This document shows, piece after piece, positions 26,801 to 35,936 of a stretch of 64,000 nucleotides of DNA. A program made the translations under genes and the position numbers. Numbering within the stretch: the stretch's first letter is position 1; the number at the start of each line of letters is the position of its first letter. The notes under the pieces were generated by a model. The model had not been told where the DNA came from. It did no database searches and worked only from the letters and a program-made list of their open reading frames with translations. Origin of the DNA: Bacteroidales bacterium (GTDB taxonomy: Bacteria; Bacteroidota; Bacteroidia; Bacteroidales; UBA1402); NCBI GenBank assembly GCA_017380635.1, contig JAFODP010000002.1, positions 62,001 through 126,000 on the forward strand, read 5' to 3'.

Positions 26801-28375
26801 ATGAAGAAATTTTTCACTTTGATCTTGCTCGCGTTGAGCCTTAATGTGGCCCAGGCCAAGTTTATCAACATGTTGGACTTTGGTGCCAAGAACGACAGCG
26901 TGTTCCTTAATACGGACGTTATCGCCCAGGCTATCGATACCTTGGCAGCTAATGGCGGTGGTACCTTGTATTTTCCTGCCGGCGATTATCTAACCGGCCC
27001 TATCACCTTGAAAAGTAATATCACCATCGAAGTTGAAGCTGGTGCAAGTCTTTGTTTCTCAGATAACTTCGACCACTACATGCCTTATGTGGAAATGCGT
27101 TATGAAGGCGTGGTAATGAATAGTTTCCATCCGCTTATTGCCGCTTACGATGCCGAAAACATTGCCATCAAGGGTCGTGGTACGCTCGAAGGTAATGGCC
27201 GTGAATGGTGGAACGAAGCTTGGCGCAACGAAGGCAATGTGAAGGCCGGCGAAAAGAAACGCAATAAATATCAACAAGCTTGGGTAGAAGCCAATCCCGA
27301 TTTGAAACTCGAAGAACAATCAGATTGGAAGAGAACCTTGGCCCGCGAATTTTTCCGTCCTCCTTTCATTCAGTTCTATCGTTGTAAGAACATTCTTATC
27401 GAAGGTTTGCATATTCAGAACTCTCCTTTCTGGACGGTGAATCCTGAATTCTGCGAAAACTTGAATATCAAGGATTTGACCATCTACAATCCCGAATCGC
27501 CCAATACCGACGGTATCAATCCTTCTTCATGCAAGAATGTACATATCTCCAATTGTCACATCAGCGTAGGCGACGACTGTATCACCATTAAATCGGGTCG
27601 CGATTTGCAGGGTCGTCAATACGGTGTTCCTTGCGAAAATATCACCATCACCAATTGTACCATGTTGAGCGGTCATGGTGGCGTGGTTATTGGTAGCGAA
27701 ATGTCGGGTGATGTGCGTAAAATTACCATCAGCAACTGCGTATTTGATGGCACCGACCGTGGTATCCGTCTGAAATCTACCCGTGGTCGTGGCGGTATCG
27801 TCGAAGAAATTCGCGTGGATAACATCGTGATGAAGAACATCCAGAAAGAAGCCATCATCTTCAACCTTTTCTATTCGAATGTGCCTCAGGAACCAGTGAG
27901 CGAACGTACGCCCATTTTCCGCAACATCCACATTTCCAATATGACAGGTACCGAAGTGAAGGCTGCCGGTGGTATCCGCGGTATTCCTGAAATGCCCGTG
28001 AGCGATATCTCTATCAATAATGTAAACATTCAGGCTGAAACCGGTTTCTTTATTCAGGAAGCCAAGAACATCACCATCAGCGACTTTATCGTGAATTCAG
28101 ATAAGGGTCCGGTATTGGATGTACGCAACTCGGAAGAATTGTATTTCGACAATGTTCGCACCATGGAAGTGAATGCCGAAGTGCCTGTTATCCGTATGGA
28201 AAATGCTAAGAATGTGTTCATTACCAATTGTTTCCCCATGGCAGGAAGCGCTGCTTTCCTCGAACTGAGAGGTGCTGAAACAGAAAAGGTTGTGCTTCGC
28301 AACAATTATGTGGAACGTTTGGATAAGGCTATCGTATTGGCTCCCGAAGTGTCTAAAAAAGCACTGGTAAAATGA
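26801..28375 (+). CDS. GH28-family polygalacturonase-like enzyme, exported
   Basis: A 524-residue right-handed beta-helix protein with a signal peptide (LILLALSLNVAQA, then KFINM). GH28 motifs are complete: NTDG (235-238), the DD pair D258-D259, GHG (291-293) and RLK (323-325); catalytic Asps are in NTDG and DD. The family hydrolyses alpha-1,4-GalA bonds of homogalacturonan or GalA-Rha bonds, or removes terminal residues. In this locus it most likely acts on the galacturonan backbone of RG-II or on exposed ends. It follows the kinase by 17 bp and overlaps the esterase gene in ATGA, so it belongs to the same operon. Confidence 0.88.
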   Translation: MKKFFTLILLALSLNVAQAKFINMLDFGAKNDSVFLNTDVIAQAIDTLAANGGGTLYFPAGDYLTGPITLKSNITIEVEAGASLCFSDNFDHYMPYVEMRYEGVVMNSFHPLIAAYDAENIAIKGRGTLEGNGREWWNEAWRNEGNVKAGEKKRNKYQQAWVEANPDLKLEEQSDWKRTLAREFFRPPFIQFYRCKNILIEGLHIQNSPFWTVNPEFCENLNIKDLTIYNPESPNTDGINPSSCKNVHISNCHISVGDDCITIKSGRDLQGRQYGVPCENITITNCTMLSGHGGVVIGSEMSGDVRKITISNCVFDGTDRGIRLKSTRGRGGIVEEIRVDNIVMKNIQKEAIIFNLFYSNVPQEPVSERTPIFRNIHISNMTGTEVKAAGGIRGIPEMPVSDISINNVNIQAETGFFIQEAKNITISDFIVNSDKGPVLDVRNSEELYFDNVRTMEVNAEVPVIRMENAKNVFITNCFPMAGSAAFLELRGAETEKVVLRNNYVERLDKAIVLAPEVSKKALVK

Positions 28376-29841
28376 AAAAATATATCAATCATATTGCCCT
28401 CTTTTTCTTGCTGGGTGCACTTACTGTGAACGCCCAGCAGAAAACAGAGTGGGAATTATGGCATTCCGACACGCTGGCCAAGCGCGACTTGCAGCTGCAG
28501 CGTCCTACCAGCGACACGAAGTTCGCCAAGCCTTTGGTGGAGGTGTTGAAGTATATCGAAGAGCAGTTTTCTGTGAAGTTGCGCTATTCCAAAAACGACG
28601 TGAACGGCGTGATGCTGAAATATGCGGAATATCGTTATCGTCCTTGGAGCGTGGAAGAAACTTTGGACAACGTACTCAAACCGCTCGATTTGAAATTTGT
28701 CAAGCAAAAAGAAGCTGTGTACGAAATCAAGCCTTTTGAATATGCGCGTCGTTTGCCGGAAGATGGTGAGGATATTCTGAATTATTTGCAAACTGTTTAT
28801 GCCGACAAGGCTTCTTGGGAGGCTCGTCGCGCTGTTTTGCAGAAGGAATTACGTGAAAATGCCGGACTGAACGGCTTGCCGGCGCAGCCGGCAAGCAAGC
28901 CCATCTTCAGCAAAAAGCGTATCTATGGCGATTATTATGTGCAGAATTTCGCCTTGGAAATCTTGCCGGGCGTTTATTGCACGGGCAGCATGTATCATCC
29001 GCTGAAATATAAAAAGGCATCTTGTCCTATCGTGTTGAATCCCAATGGACATTTTGGCAAAGGACGTTATCGTTACGATCATCAGGTGCGTTGTGCTATG
29101 CAGGCCAAAATGGGTTGTATCGCAGTTAGTTACGATCTTTTCTCTTGGGATGAACAATTGTTGCAATTCGAACCGCGTGCACATCGTACGGCTATGGCAC
29201 ATACTATTCAGAGTTTGAACGCCATTCGTCTCTTGGATTATCTTTGTTCGCTGCGTGAAGCCGATACCACGCGTGTGGGTATTACCGGTGGCAGCGGAGG
29301 CGGCAGTCAGACCATGTTCATTACCGCCATCGACGATCGCATTACGCTCAGTATTCCGGTGGTGATGACATCTTCGTATTTTGTGGGGGGGTGTCCTTGC
29401 GAAAGCGGTAATCCTATTCACTTGAGTGCCAATGGCACCAACAATGCTGAAATTGCAGCCATGTGCGCGCCTCGTCCTATGTTGATTGTTTCCGATGGTA
29501 AAGACTGGACCAAAGATGTGCCTTGGCTGGAGTTCCCTTTCATTCAAAGAACCTATGCTTTTTATGGCGCGAACGATCAGGTGGAAAATGCGCATTTCCC
29601 CAAGGAAGGTCACGATTATGGCCCATCCAAGCGTCAGGCGGCTTATGCTTTTATGGCTAAACATTGGCAGCTGAAATGTGCTCATCTGAAAACTGCAGAA
29701 GGTCTTTTCGACGAATCTTCTTGCGTGGAAGAGGATGCTAAGTTGCTGAAAGTTTGGGGCGAGAATGGTGAAGATCTGCCCGAAAATGCCTTGAAAGGCA
29801 TCGAGAACCTATACAGATTGTTTCATACTTACGGACAATAA
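28372..29841 (+). CDS. Exported alpha/beta-hydrolase esterase with an N-terminal STN-like domain
   Basis: A 489-residue protein with a signal peptide (ALFFLLGALTVNA, then QQKTE). Residues about 50-120 read as an STN (secretin/TonB N-terminal short) domain: KPLVEVLKYIEEQFSVKL ... SVEETLDNVLKPLDL. The rest is an alpha/beta hydrolase with nucleophile elbow GGSGG (candidate S308), SDGKDW as possible acid region and GHDYG as possible His. An RG-II-associated pectin methylesterase of B. thetaiotaomicron is also an alpha/beta hydrolase, so deesterification of GalA is a fair guess; an acetyl esterase is the alternative. It overlaps the GH28 gene by 4 bp. Confidence 0.75.
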   Translation: MKKYINHIALFFLLGALTVNAQQKTEWELWHSDTLAKRDLQLQRPTSDTKFAKPLVEVLKYIEEQFSVKLRYSKNDVNGVMLKYAEYRYRPWSVEETLDNVLKPLDLKFVKQKEAVYEIKPFEYARRLPEDGEDILNYLQTVYADKASWEARRAVLQKELRENAGLNGLPAQPASKPIFSKKRIYGDYYVQNFALEILPGVYCTGSMYHPLKYKKASCPIVLNPNGHFGKGRYRYDHQVRCAMQAKMGCIAVSYDLFSWDEQLLQFEPRAHRTAMAHTIQSLNAIRLLDYLCSLREADTTRVGITGGSGGGSQTMFITAIDDRITLSIPVVMTSSYFVGGCPCESGNPIHLSANGTNNAEIAAMCAPRPMLIVSDGKDWTKDVPWLEFPFIQRTYAFYGANDQVENAHFPKEGHDYGPSKRQAAYAFMAKHWQLKCAHLKTAEGLFDESSCVEEDAKLLKVWGENGEDLPENALKGIENLYRLFHTYGQ

Positions 29842-29853
29842 ATACTAACTTAA

Positions 29854-31899
29854 ATGAAAAAGATTTTATTAGGAGCGCTTGCGTCGCTCATTGCCCTGAC
29901 GGCTTTTTCGGCAGAGAGAGCCAAGCCATGGGATCACGGAAAATTGCAAGTGAGTGAAAATGGTCGCTACTTGGTACACGAAGATGGTGAGCCTTTCTTC
30001 TGGTTGGGAGAAACGGCCTGGTTGTTGACCTCGCGTCTGTTGCGCGAAGAAGTGGATTTCTATCTGAGAGATCGTGATAAAAAAGGATATAACGTTATTC
30101 AAGTATCCATTTTCCATAGTTATCCTCAGTATAATGTGTACGGAGAATGTGCAACGCCTTTTGGTTACGATTTCAAAAAAATAGATCGTCCGGGTTATTA
30201 TGGTTATTGGAATCACGTGGATTATGTGATTGATGCCGCAGCCAAGCGTGGTATGTATGTGGCCATCGTGTGCACCTGGGGTTCTGAAACCGTGAAGAAC
30301 GGTCATATGAATGTGGAAGAAGCTAAAAAGTATGCCGAGTTTTTGGCCAAACGTTATGCCGACCGACCCAATATTATCTGGATGATTGGTGGCGACGTTA
30401 ATCCCGAAGCTAATATGGATGTTTGGCATGCCATGGCTGAAACCATCAAGAAATACGACAAGAATCACCTGATGACTTATCATCCCGTGGGCAGAACTTC
30501 TTCGGCTAATTGGTTCCACGATGCACAGTGGCTCGATTTCCATATGTTCCAGTCGGGACATCGTCGTTATGGACAAAATGGCGGACAAATTGAAGGTTAT
30601 CCCATTGAACAGGATACCGAAGAAGACAACTGGCGTTATGTGGAAAAGGCTTATGCTTTGACGCCTGCCAAGCCGGTTATTGATGGCGAACCCAGTTACG
30701 AAGGCATTCCTCATGGTTTGCACAGTGGTGATGAACCTTATTGGACCGCTCCTGAAATTCGTCGATATGCTTATTGGTCGGTGTTTGCCGGTGCTTTCGG
30801 TCATACTTATGGTGACAATGCGGTGATGCAGTTTTATGTGCCCAGCATTATTGGTTCTTTTGCTCCTAAGTTGCCTTGGTACGAAGCTATACAAGAACCC
30901 GGTGCTGCCCAAATGCAACATTTGAAAGCTTTGATGACGCGTTTCCCCTTCACCCAAGGTCGTCCCGATCAGAGCTTGATTCTGAACGAAGTAGGCGAAA
31001 AGTACGATCGTTTGGTGGCTACTCGCGGCGAAGATTATGCTTTGGTGTATACCTATACCAATCGTGCCATCAGCATCGACTTGGATAAAATTGCCGGAAG
31101 AAATAAGCAGGTATTTTGGTTCATTCCTGAAACGGGTGAATATAAATATGTAGGCAGAAAGCGTGGCCGTCAGAGTTTTATGCCCGAAGGTGGTTATGGT
31201 GCCGGTAAAGATAAAGTCTTGGTGGTATTCGATGCCGACAAGAAGTATGTAGAAATTTCCGCCGAAGACCAAGCCCGCATCCAGGCAGAAAACAATGCTC
31301 GTTCCGATGCGCAGTTGGACAAGAAAGCTGCCGAATGGACCGCTTCGCTCAATTTGAACAATCCTGAAAAAGAAGCCCGCGTGGCTGCTATCATCGCTAC
31401 GCATCAGAAGGCTATCCGCGATTGGCATAATGCACACGTAAACGATATTCCTAAAGGCGCTATCGATCCGGCCACCGGCAAGCCTTTGAATGATGTTTAT
31501 CGCCAGATGATTGCCATTTCTTCTATTCCTGCATCTGTTACGCAAAATCTGATTGATGGTTTGAGCGCCGAATTGACGCCCGAACAAGTGGAACAAGTGC
31601 TTGATAAACACACTGTTGGTAAAGTTGCATTTACTTTGCAGGGTTACAAGGATATGTTCCTCGATGAATTTACGCCCGAAGACGAAAAAGTGGTGTTGGC
31701 CAATCTGAAAGAAGCTCGTCTGAAAGCGATGGATTACAAGAATATGAATCTGATCAACCAGGTTTTTGAAATCTATAAGACCAAGAACGAACAATATTTT
31801 ACCAATTCCGGTCGTGATTGGAAAACTTATTACAAAGCTTGGGCTGAAAGAAGAAAAGCAGAAAAAGCCGCGAAAGAAGCTGCCAACAAAAAACAATAA
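29854..31899 (+). CDS. GH140-type apiosidase (DUF4038) fused to DUF3826, exported
   Basis: A 681-residue protein with a signal peptide (LGALASLIALTAFSA, then ERAK). Residues about 25-470 match GH140/DUF4038: FFWLGETAWLL, MIGGDVNPEAN with candidate catalytic D181, and VIDGEPSYEG with candidate E279, plus a C-terminal beta-sandwich. GH140 cleaves the apiose-GalA bond that holds RG-II side chains A and B to the backbone. Residues about 480-681 are a DUF3826 domain related to the free-standing protein at 10577-11233. It is 12 bp after the esterase and 3 bp before the next gene. The GH140 call is strong by motif; the domain fusion is directly visible. Confidence 0.85.
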   Translation: MKKILLGALASLIALTAFSAERAKPWDHGKLQVSENGRYLVHEDGEPFFWLGETAWLLTSRLLREEVDFYLRDRDKKGYNVIQVSIFHSYPQYNVYGECATPFGYDFKKIDRPGYYGYWNHVDYVIDAAAKRGMYVAIVCTWGSETVKNGHMNVEEAKKYAEFLAKRYADRPNIIWMIGGDVNPEANMDVWHAMAETIKKYDKNHLMTYHPVGRTSSANWFHDAQWLDFHMFQSGHRRYGQNGGQIEGYPIEQDTEEDNWRYVEKAYALTPAKPVIDGEPSYEGIPHGLHSGDEPYWTAPEIRRYAYWSVFAGAFGHTYGDNAVMQFYVPSIIGSFAPKLPWYEAIQEPGAAQMQHLKALMTRFPFTQGRPDQSLILNEVGEKYDRLVATRGEDYALVYTYTNRAISIDLDKIAGRNKQVFWFIPETGEYKYVGRKRGRQSFMPEGGYGAGKDKVLVVFDADKKYVEISAEDQARIQAENNARSDAQLDKKAAEWTASLNLNNPEKEARVAAIIATHQKAIRDWHNAHVNDIPKGAIDPATGKPLNDVYRQMIAISSIPASVTQNLIDGLSAELTPEQVEQVLDKHTVGKVAFTLQGYKDMFLDEFTPEDEKVVLANLKEARLKAMDYKNMNLINQVFEIYKTKNEQYFTNSGRDWKTYYKAWAERRKAEKAAKEAANKKQ

Positions 31900-31902
31900 G
31901 AT

Positions 31903-33891
31903 ATGGAAAAAAAGAATTGTATGAAAAGATGCTCATGTTGTTGTCTCGTTATCGGCTTGTTCTTTTTGGCGCTGGCCGTTGTGATGTTTTTCATCAACAA
32001 CAATGAGTACAATTGGAAAAAAGGTGTTGTAGAAAGTCAGTTTTTGTACGAAAAGGCTGATTTTGCCGAATGTCATTCTGCCTCTTTGGCCGAAACACCC
32101 GAAGGTTTGATTGCTACCTATTTCGGTGGAACCAAGGAACGTTTTCCCGATGTAAGTATTTATGTGTCGCGCAAACCCAATGGTAGCGATGTTTGGCAAG
32201 CTCCTGAAAAAGTGGCCGAATGTATCATTGGCGAAGATCCCGGTCATTGGCCCAACGCTGGTGACGTGAAGCGTTATCCTTGTTGGAATCCTGTGCTTTA
32301 TCAGATTCCCGGTGGTGATTTGTTGCTGTTCTACAAGGTCGGTCCTCATCCCAGTACATGGAAAGGTCGCTTGATTCGTTCGTCGGATAATGGTCATACT
32401 TGGTCTAAGCCCGATACTTTGCCCGACGGTATTATCGGTCCGGTGAAGAATAAACCCGAAATGATCAATGGTGAACTTTTCTGTCCTTCAAGTCAGGAAG
32501 GTAATGGCTGGCGTTTGTTCTTGGATATCACCCCCGATTATGGCAAAACTTGGCGTCAAGTGGGTCCTATCAACGAAAGAGCTCCTTGGTTGGCTATCCA
32601 GCCCAGTATTCTCAAGCATAAAAACGGCGATTTGCAGATGGTGTTCCGCACTCGTAACCGTCGTGTAGGTACTACTTGGTCGCACGATGGCGGTGAAACC
32701 TGGACCAAACTTGATAGTCTGGAATTGCCCCAAAATAACTCAGGTACCGATGCGGTTACTTTGCAGGACGGTCGTCATTTGTTGGTGTACAATCATGTCT
32801 TGCCCGATGGTGAATTGGCCAAGGGTGCCCGTACGCCTCTGAATGTGGCTTTGTCGAAAGATGGTATCAACTGGTATGCTTCTTTGGTGTTGGAAGATTC
32901 TCCCATCAGTCAGTATTCTTATCCGGCCGTTATTCAAACCGCTGATGGTTATGTGCATTTCTTGTACACCTGGCGTCGTGAACGCATGAAATATGTGAAG
33001 GTGGATCCCAAGAAAATGCAGATGGTAAAAATTAAGAATCTCTGCTGGCCCGGTCATGATACGCCGCTGGCTGTGGAAGGTGCCGGCGATACGCGTTTCC
33101 CCATTGCTGTTTGCGACTGGATGATTTTGAAACGTCAGAAAGAATCGGCTATTCCTTTGGCTCGTATTATCGGTTGCAACGGTATCGAAGTGGATATGAA
33201 TTCTTTGAGCAATCATCCTACTTTCCAAAGTCGTTTCAAAGATAATCCCGAAGCCTTGATGTCGTACAAGCGTTTGGCTGCCCAAAGTGGTGTGAAGATT
33301 GCTTCTGTGGCTATGTCTGGTTTCTATGCACAATCTTTCGCTACGCGTGAAAGCTATATCCAGCCTGTGGCCGACTGTATCGAAGTAATGAAAGGTCTCG
33401 GTGCGAAAGTTGCCTTCTTGCCTTTGGGTGTCAACAGCGATTTGGCTGCTCATCCCGAATTGTATCCTGCTGTGGTTTCTCGCCTGAGAGAAGTGGCAAA
33501 AATGGCCGAAGAAGCCGGTGTGGTGATCGGTATCGAAACCAATTTGGATGCCAAGAACGAAGTGGCTTTGCTGAAAGAAATTGCTTCTCCTGCCATCAAG
33601 ATTTACTACAATTTTGCCAATGCTTGGAAGTATAACCGCGATATTCATCAGGAATTGCGCATTTTGGGTGCTGAAAATATTTGTCAGATTCACTGTACCA
33701 ATACCGATGGACAATGGTTGCAGAACGACCCGCAGGTTGATATGCCCGCCATCAAGAAAACTTTGGAAGAAATCGGTTATCGTGGCTATCTGGTGATGGA
33801 ACGTTCTCGCGACGCCTCTATGGTTCGCGACGTAAAGGCCAACTATACAGCCAACTGTTCTTATCTGAAGTCTGTTTTCCAACCTGAATAA
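31903..33891 (+). CDS. Sialidase-like propeller fused to a sugar-phosphate-isomerase/epimerase TIM barrel
   Basis: A 662-residue protein with one N-terminal membrane anchor (about residues 14-31). Residues about 45-375 form a sialidase/BNR propeller with Asp boxes SSDNGHTW (160-167), SHDGGETW (260-267) and SKDGINW. From about 399 the sequence changes to a xylose-isomerase-like TIM barrel starting IAVCDWMILKRQ, with GIETNLDAKNEV, YNFANAW, IHCTNTDG and LVMERSRD carrying typical metal-ligand positions. The joint near 385-399 is in frame without interruption. The pairing is unusual. The propeller could release a keto-deoxy acid such as Kdo; the barrel could isomerise or epimerise the product in the periplasm. 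The domains are clear, the function is not. Confidence 0.75.
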   Translation: MEKKNCMKRCSCCCLVIGLFFLALAVVMFFINNNEYNWKKGVVESQFLYEKADFAECHSASLAETPEGLIATYFGGTKERFPDVSIYVSRKPNGSDVWQAPEKVAECIIGEDPGHWPNAGDVKRYPCWNPVLYQIPGGDLLLFYKVGPHPSTWKGRLIRSSDNGHTWSKPDTLPDGIIGPVKNKPEMINGELFCPSSQEGNGWRLFLDITPDYGKTWRQVGPINERAPWLAIQPSILKHKNGDLQMVFRTRNRRVGTTWSHDGGETWTKLDSLELPQNNSGTDAVTLQDGRHLLVYNHVLPDGELAKGARTPLNVALSKDGINWYASLVLEDSPISQYSYPAVIQTADGYVHFLYTWRRERMKYVKVDPKKMQMVKIKNLCWPGHDTPLAVEGAGDTRFPIAVCDWMILKRQKESAIPLARIIGCNGIEVDMNSLSNHPTFQSRFKDNPEALMSYKRLAAQSGVKIASVAMSGFYAQSFATRESYIQPVADCIEVMKGLGAKVAFLPLGVNSDLAAHPELYPAVVSRLREVAKMAEEAGVVIGIETNLDAKNEVALLKEIASPAIKIYYNFANAWKYNRDIHQELRILGAENICQIHCTNTDGQWLQNDPQVDMPAIKKTLEEIGYRGYLVMERSRDASMVRDVKANYTANCSYLKSVFQPE

Positions 33892-33904
33892 TAAACAAGC
33901 TTGT

Positions 33905-33947
33905 AATCTGTGTCAATATATCCATGTTGGCACAGATTATATTTTTT
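33905..33947 (+). terminator. Intrinsic terminator between the fusion gene and the GH141-like gene
   Basis: Arms 33905-33916 and 33927-33938 pair over 12 bp (one G-U) around a 10-nt loop, then a T run. It ends only about 10 bp before the next ATG at 33958. It shares the GTGTCA...TGGCAC core with two other terminators in the window. Confidence 0.85.
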
Positions 33948-33957
33948 AGAGATAGCT

Positions 33958-35796
33958 ATGAAAAGAATCATCATCATCGCTCTGTCGGCCGTGTTTTCTC
34001 TGAATCTGTGGGCTCAGACGGTGCTCAGTGTCAAAGATAATGAGATGGATGTGCATCATGCGCTCCGTACGGTTCGCGAATGGCGTCGTTTGGATGCCGT
34101 CGGTAAATCGACAGGCGTGGATTTGAGCAAGGGCGTTGTCATCGAATTGCCCGAAGGTCAGTTTTTCTTGGACGAGCCTTTATTTCTTCGTCCCGAAGAT
34201 GCCGGAACGGCCGAAAGCCCGACCATTATCCGTGGTGCAGCCAACGGAAAAACCATTTTGAGCGGCGGTTGTGCATTGCCCGCCAAGGCTTGGAAAAAGG
34301 TGTCGAAAGTGTCCGGATTGCCCGCCAAGGCGCAGTCGAAAGTTTATGTTTGTCCGCAGCCTAAAGTGGCCGGTCGTTATTTGAGTTTTCGTCAGTTGTG
34401 GGTGAATGGTCAAAAGGCTGTGCGCGCCCGCGATGTGAACGATTTCGACCAAATGAAACGCATGTTGGCTTGGGATAAACATCAACAAGTGCTTACCATT
34501 CCAACGCCCGCAGTGAAGCATTTCCAAACGCTAGACGGTATGGAATTGGTTTTGCATCAGATGTGGGCCATTTCCAACTTGCGCGTGGCTTCGCTCACGC
34601 GCAACGGCGATTCCACCCAAGTGCGTTTTCATCAGCCGGAAAGTCGCGTGCAGGCTGAGCATCCTTGGCCTTGTCCCATGACAACCAAAGGCTTGGAATC
34701 TCCTTATTATCTGTGCAATGCGATCGAATTTCTGGATATGCCCGGCGAATGGTATCTGGATGAAGACAAACATTTGCTCTATTATTGGCCGCGTCAAGGC
34801 GAGGTCTTGTCTAAGGCAGAGGTGATAGTTCCCAGCCTGGAAACCTTGGTCGATGTACAAGGCACCAAGGAACGTCCTGTGTCGCATGTCCGTTTCGAAA
34901 ATATCACTTTCAGTCACACTTCTTGGATGCGCCCTTCTTTGCAGGGCCATGTGCCTTTGCAGGCCGGTATGTATCTCTTGGATGCCTATAAATTGCGTCC
35001 TCACGGTGTGCCCGGCAATCCTAATCGTGGTTTGGAAAATCAGGCATGGTTGGGTCGTCCGGCTTCGGCTGTTCGTTTGCAATCGGTGCATCATACGGCT
35101 TTCGAAAATTGTCGTTTTCAGCATATGGCTTCTTGCGCCATCGATTATGTGGAAAATACCGCCTACGATAGCATCAAGTATTGCGATTTTGAAGATATTG
35201 GTGGAAATGCCATTCAAGCCGGCCGTTTCTCCGATATCGGTACGGAAAGCCATTTGCCTTACGATACCAAGGATATCCGCGAGCTCTGTACCTATCTTTA
35301 TATAGGTGATAATGTCTTGCACGATATTACCAATGAAGATTGGGGTTGCGTGGCCATTTGCGCCGGTTATGTGCGCAATGCTACCATTGAATACAACGAA
35401 ATCAGCGAAGTGTCCTATTCGGGCATCAGCTTGGGTTGGGGTTGGCAGAAAGCGCTCAACTGCATGCGTGAAAATGTGGTGAAGGGCAATTATATCCATC
35501 ATTACGCCAAGCATATGTACGATGTGGCCGGTATTTATACCTTGTCGGCGCAGCCAAAAACGCTGATTACCGAAAATGTGGTAGATAGTATTTATAGTCC
35601 TTGGTATGTGCACGATCCGCATCATTGGTTTTATCTGTATACCGACGAGGGTTCTTCTTTTATGATGGTGAAAGACAACTGGTGTCCTGCGGAAAAATTC
35701 TTGCAAAATGCCAATGGCCCCGGTAATACCTGGCAGAACAATGGTCCGATGGTGAGCGAAGAAATCAAAGCGCGCGCCGGACGAAGATCACGATAA
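33958..35796 (+). CDS. GH141-like right-handed beta-helix glycosidase, exported
   Basis: A 612-residue exported protein (signal peptide IIIIALSAVFSLNLWA, then QTVLS). It has a right-handed beta-helix pattern with short repeats of N-x-I-x-Y and a C-terminal run HHYAKHMYDVAGIYTLSAQ ... WFYLYTDEGSS typical of GH141-like proteins. GH141 includes an RG-II alpha-L-fucosidase and xylanases. In this locus fucose removal from side chain A is a reasonable guess. ATG 33958 starts the signal peptide. A terminator precedes it by about 10 bp, so its expression probably depends on read-through. It is the last gene of the glycan island. Confidence 0.68.
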   Translation: MKRIIIIALSAVFSLNLWAQTVLSVKDNEMDVHHALRTVREWRRLDAVGKSTGVDLSKGVVIELPEGQFFLDEPLFLRPEDAGTAESPTIIRGAANGKTILSGGCALPAKAWKKVSKVSGLPAKAQSKVYVCPQPKVAGRYLSFRQLWVNGQKAVRARDVNDFDQMKRMLAWDKHQQVLTIPTPAVKHFQTLDGMELVLHQMWAISNLRVASLTRNGDSTQVRFHQPESRVQAEHPWPCPMTTKGLESPYYLCNAIEFLDMPGEWYLDEDKHLLYYWPRQGEVLSKAEVIVPSLETLVDVQGTKERPVSHVRFENITFSHTSWMRPSLQGHVPLQAGMYLLDAYKLRPHGVPGNPNRGLENQAWLGRPASAVRLQSVHHTAFENCRFQHMASCAIDYVENTAYDSIKYCDFEDIGGNAIQAGRFSDIGTESHLPYDTKDIRELCTYLYIGDNVLHDITNEDWGCVAICAGYVRNATIEYNEISEVSYSGISLGWGWQKALNCMRENVVKGNYIHHYAKHMYDVAGIYTLSAQPKTLITENVVDSIYSPWYVHDPHHWFYLYTDEGSSFMMVKDNWCPAEKFLQNANGPGNTWQNNGPMVSEEIKARAGRRSR

Positions 35797-35845
35797 AGCC
35801 ATAGAACCTGTACCTAAAGAATTTGGGTACAGGTTCTATGGCTTT
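35795..35845 (+). terminator. Long perfect hairpin closing the glycan island
   Basis: Arms 35795-35814 and 35826-35845 are 20-bp perfect complements around an 11-nt loop. The stop codon TAA of the GH141-like gene overlaps the 5' arm. The T tract is short (TTTCT), so it could also protect the transcript end. Confidence 0.8.
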
Positions 35846-35900
35846 CTAATGCATTGATTTTTAGCAAATTGAGAAAAATTTAAAAATAATTGCAAAAATG

Positions 35901-35931
35901 TTTGTAGATTGATATAAATGTAGTACTTTTG
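35901..35931 (+). promoter_or_regulatory. Consensus promoter for a non-coding transcript or leader
   Basis: TTTG (35901-35904), a 19-bp spacer and TACTTTTG (35924-35931) make a full Bacteroidetes promoter. GCAGCC follows directly, as at the rpsU and tRNA-tuf promoters. The expected start is at about 35936-35938. The nearest start codon is about 250 bp downstream. Confidence 0.85.
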
Positions 35932-35936
35932 CAGCC

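Noticed and set aside
29869-31896. A 675-codon open frame on the minus strand opposite the GH140-DUF3826 gene (and similar ones opposite mmdA, the beta subunit, and the genes at 12305-13924 and 40010-41527)
   Set aside because: The genes here favour codons whose complement rarely yields stops, which creates long antisense frames. The products are low-complexity and the plus-strand genes have clear domains.
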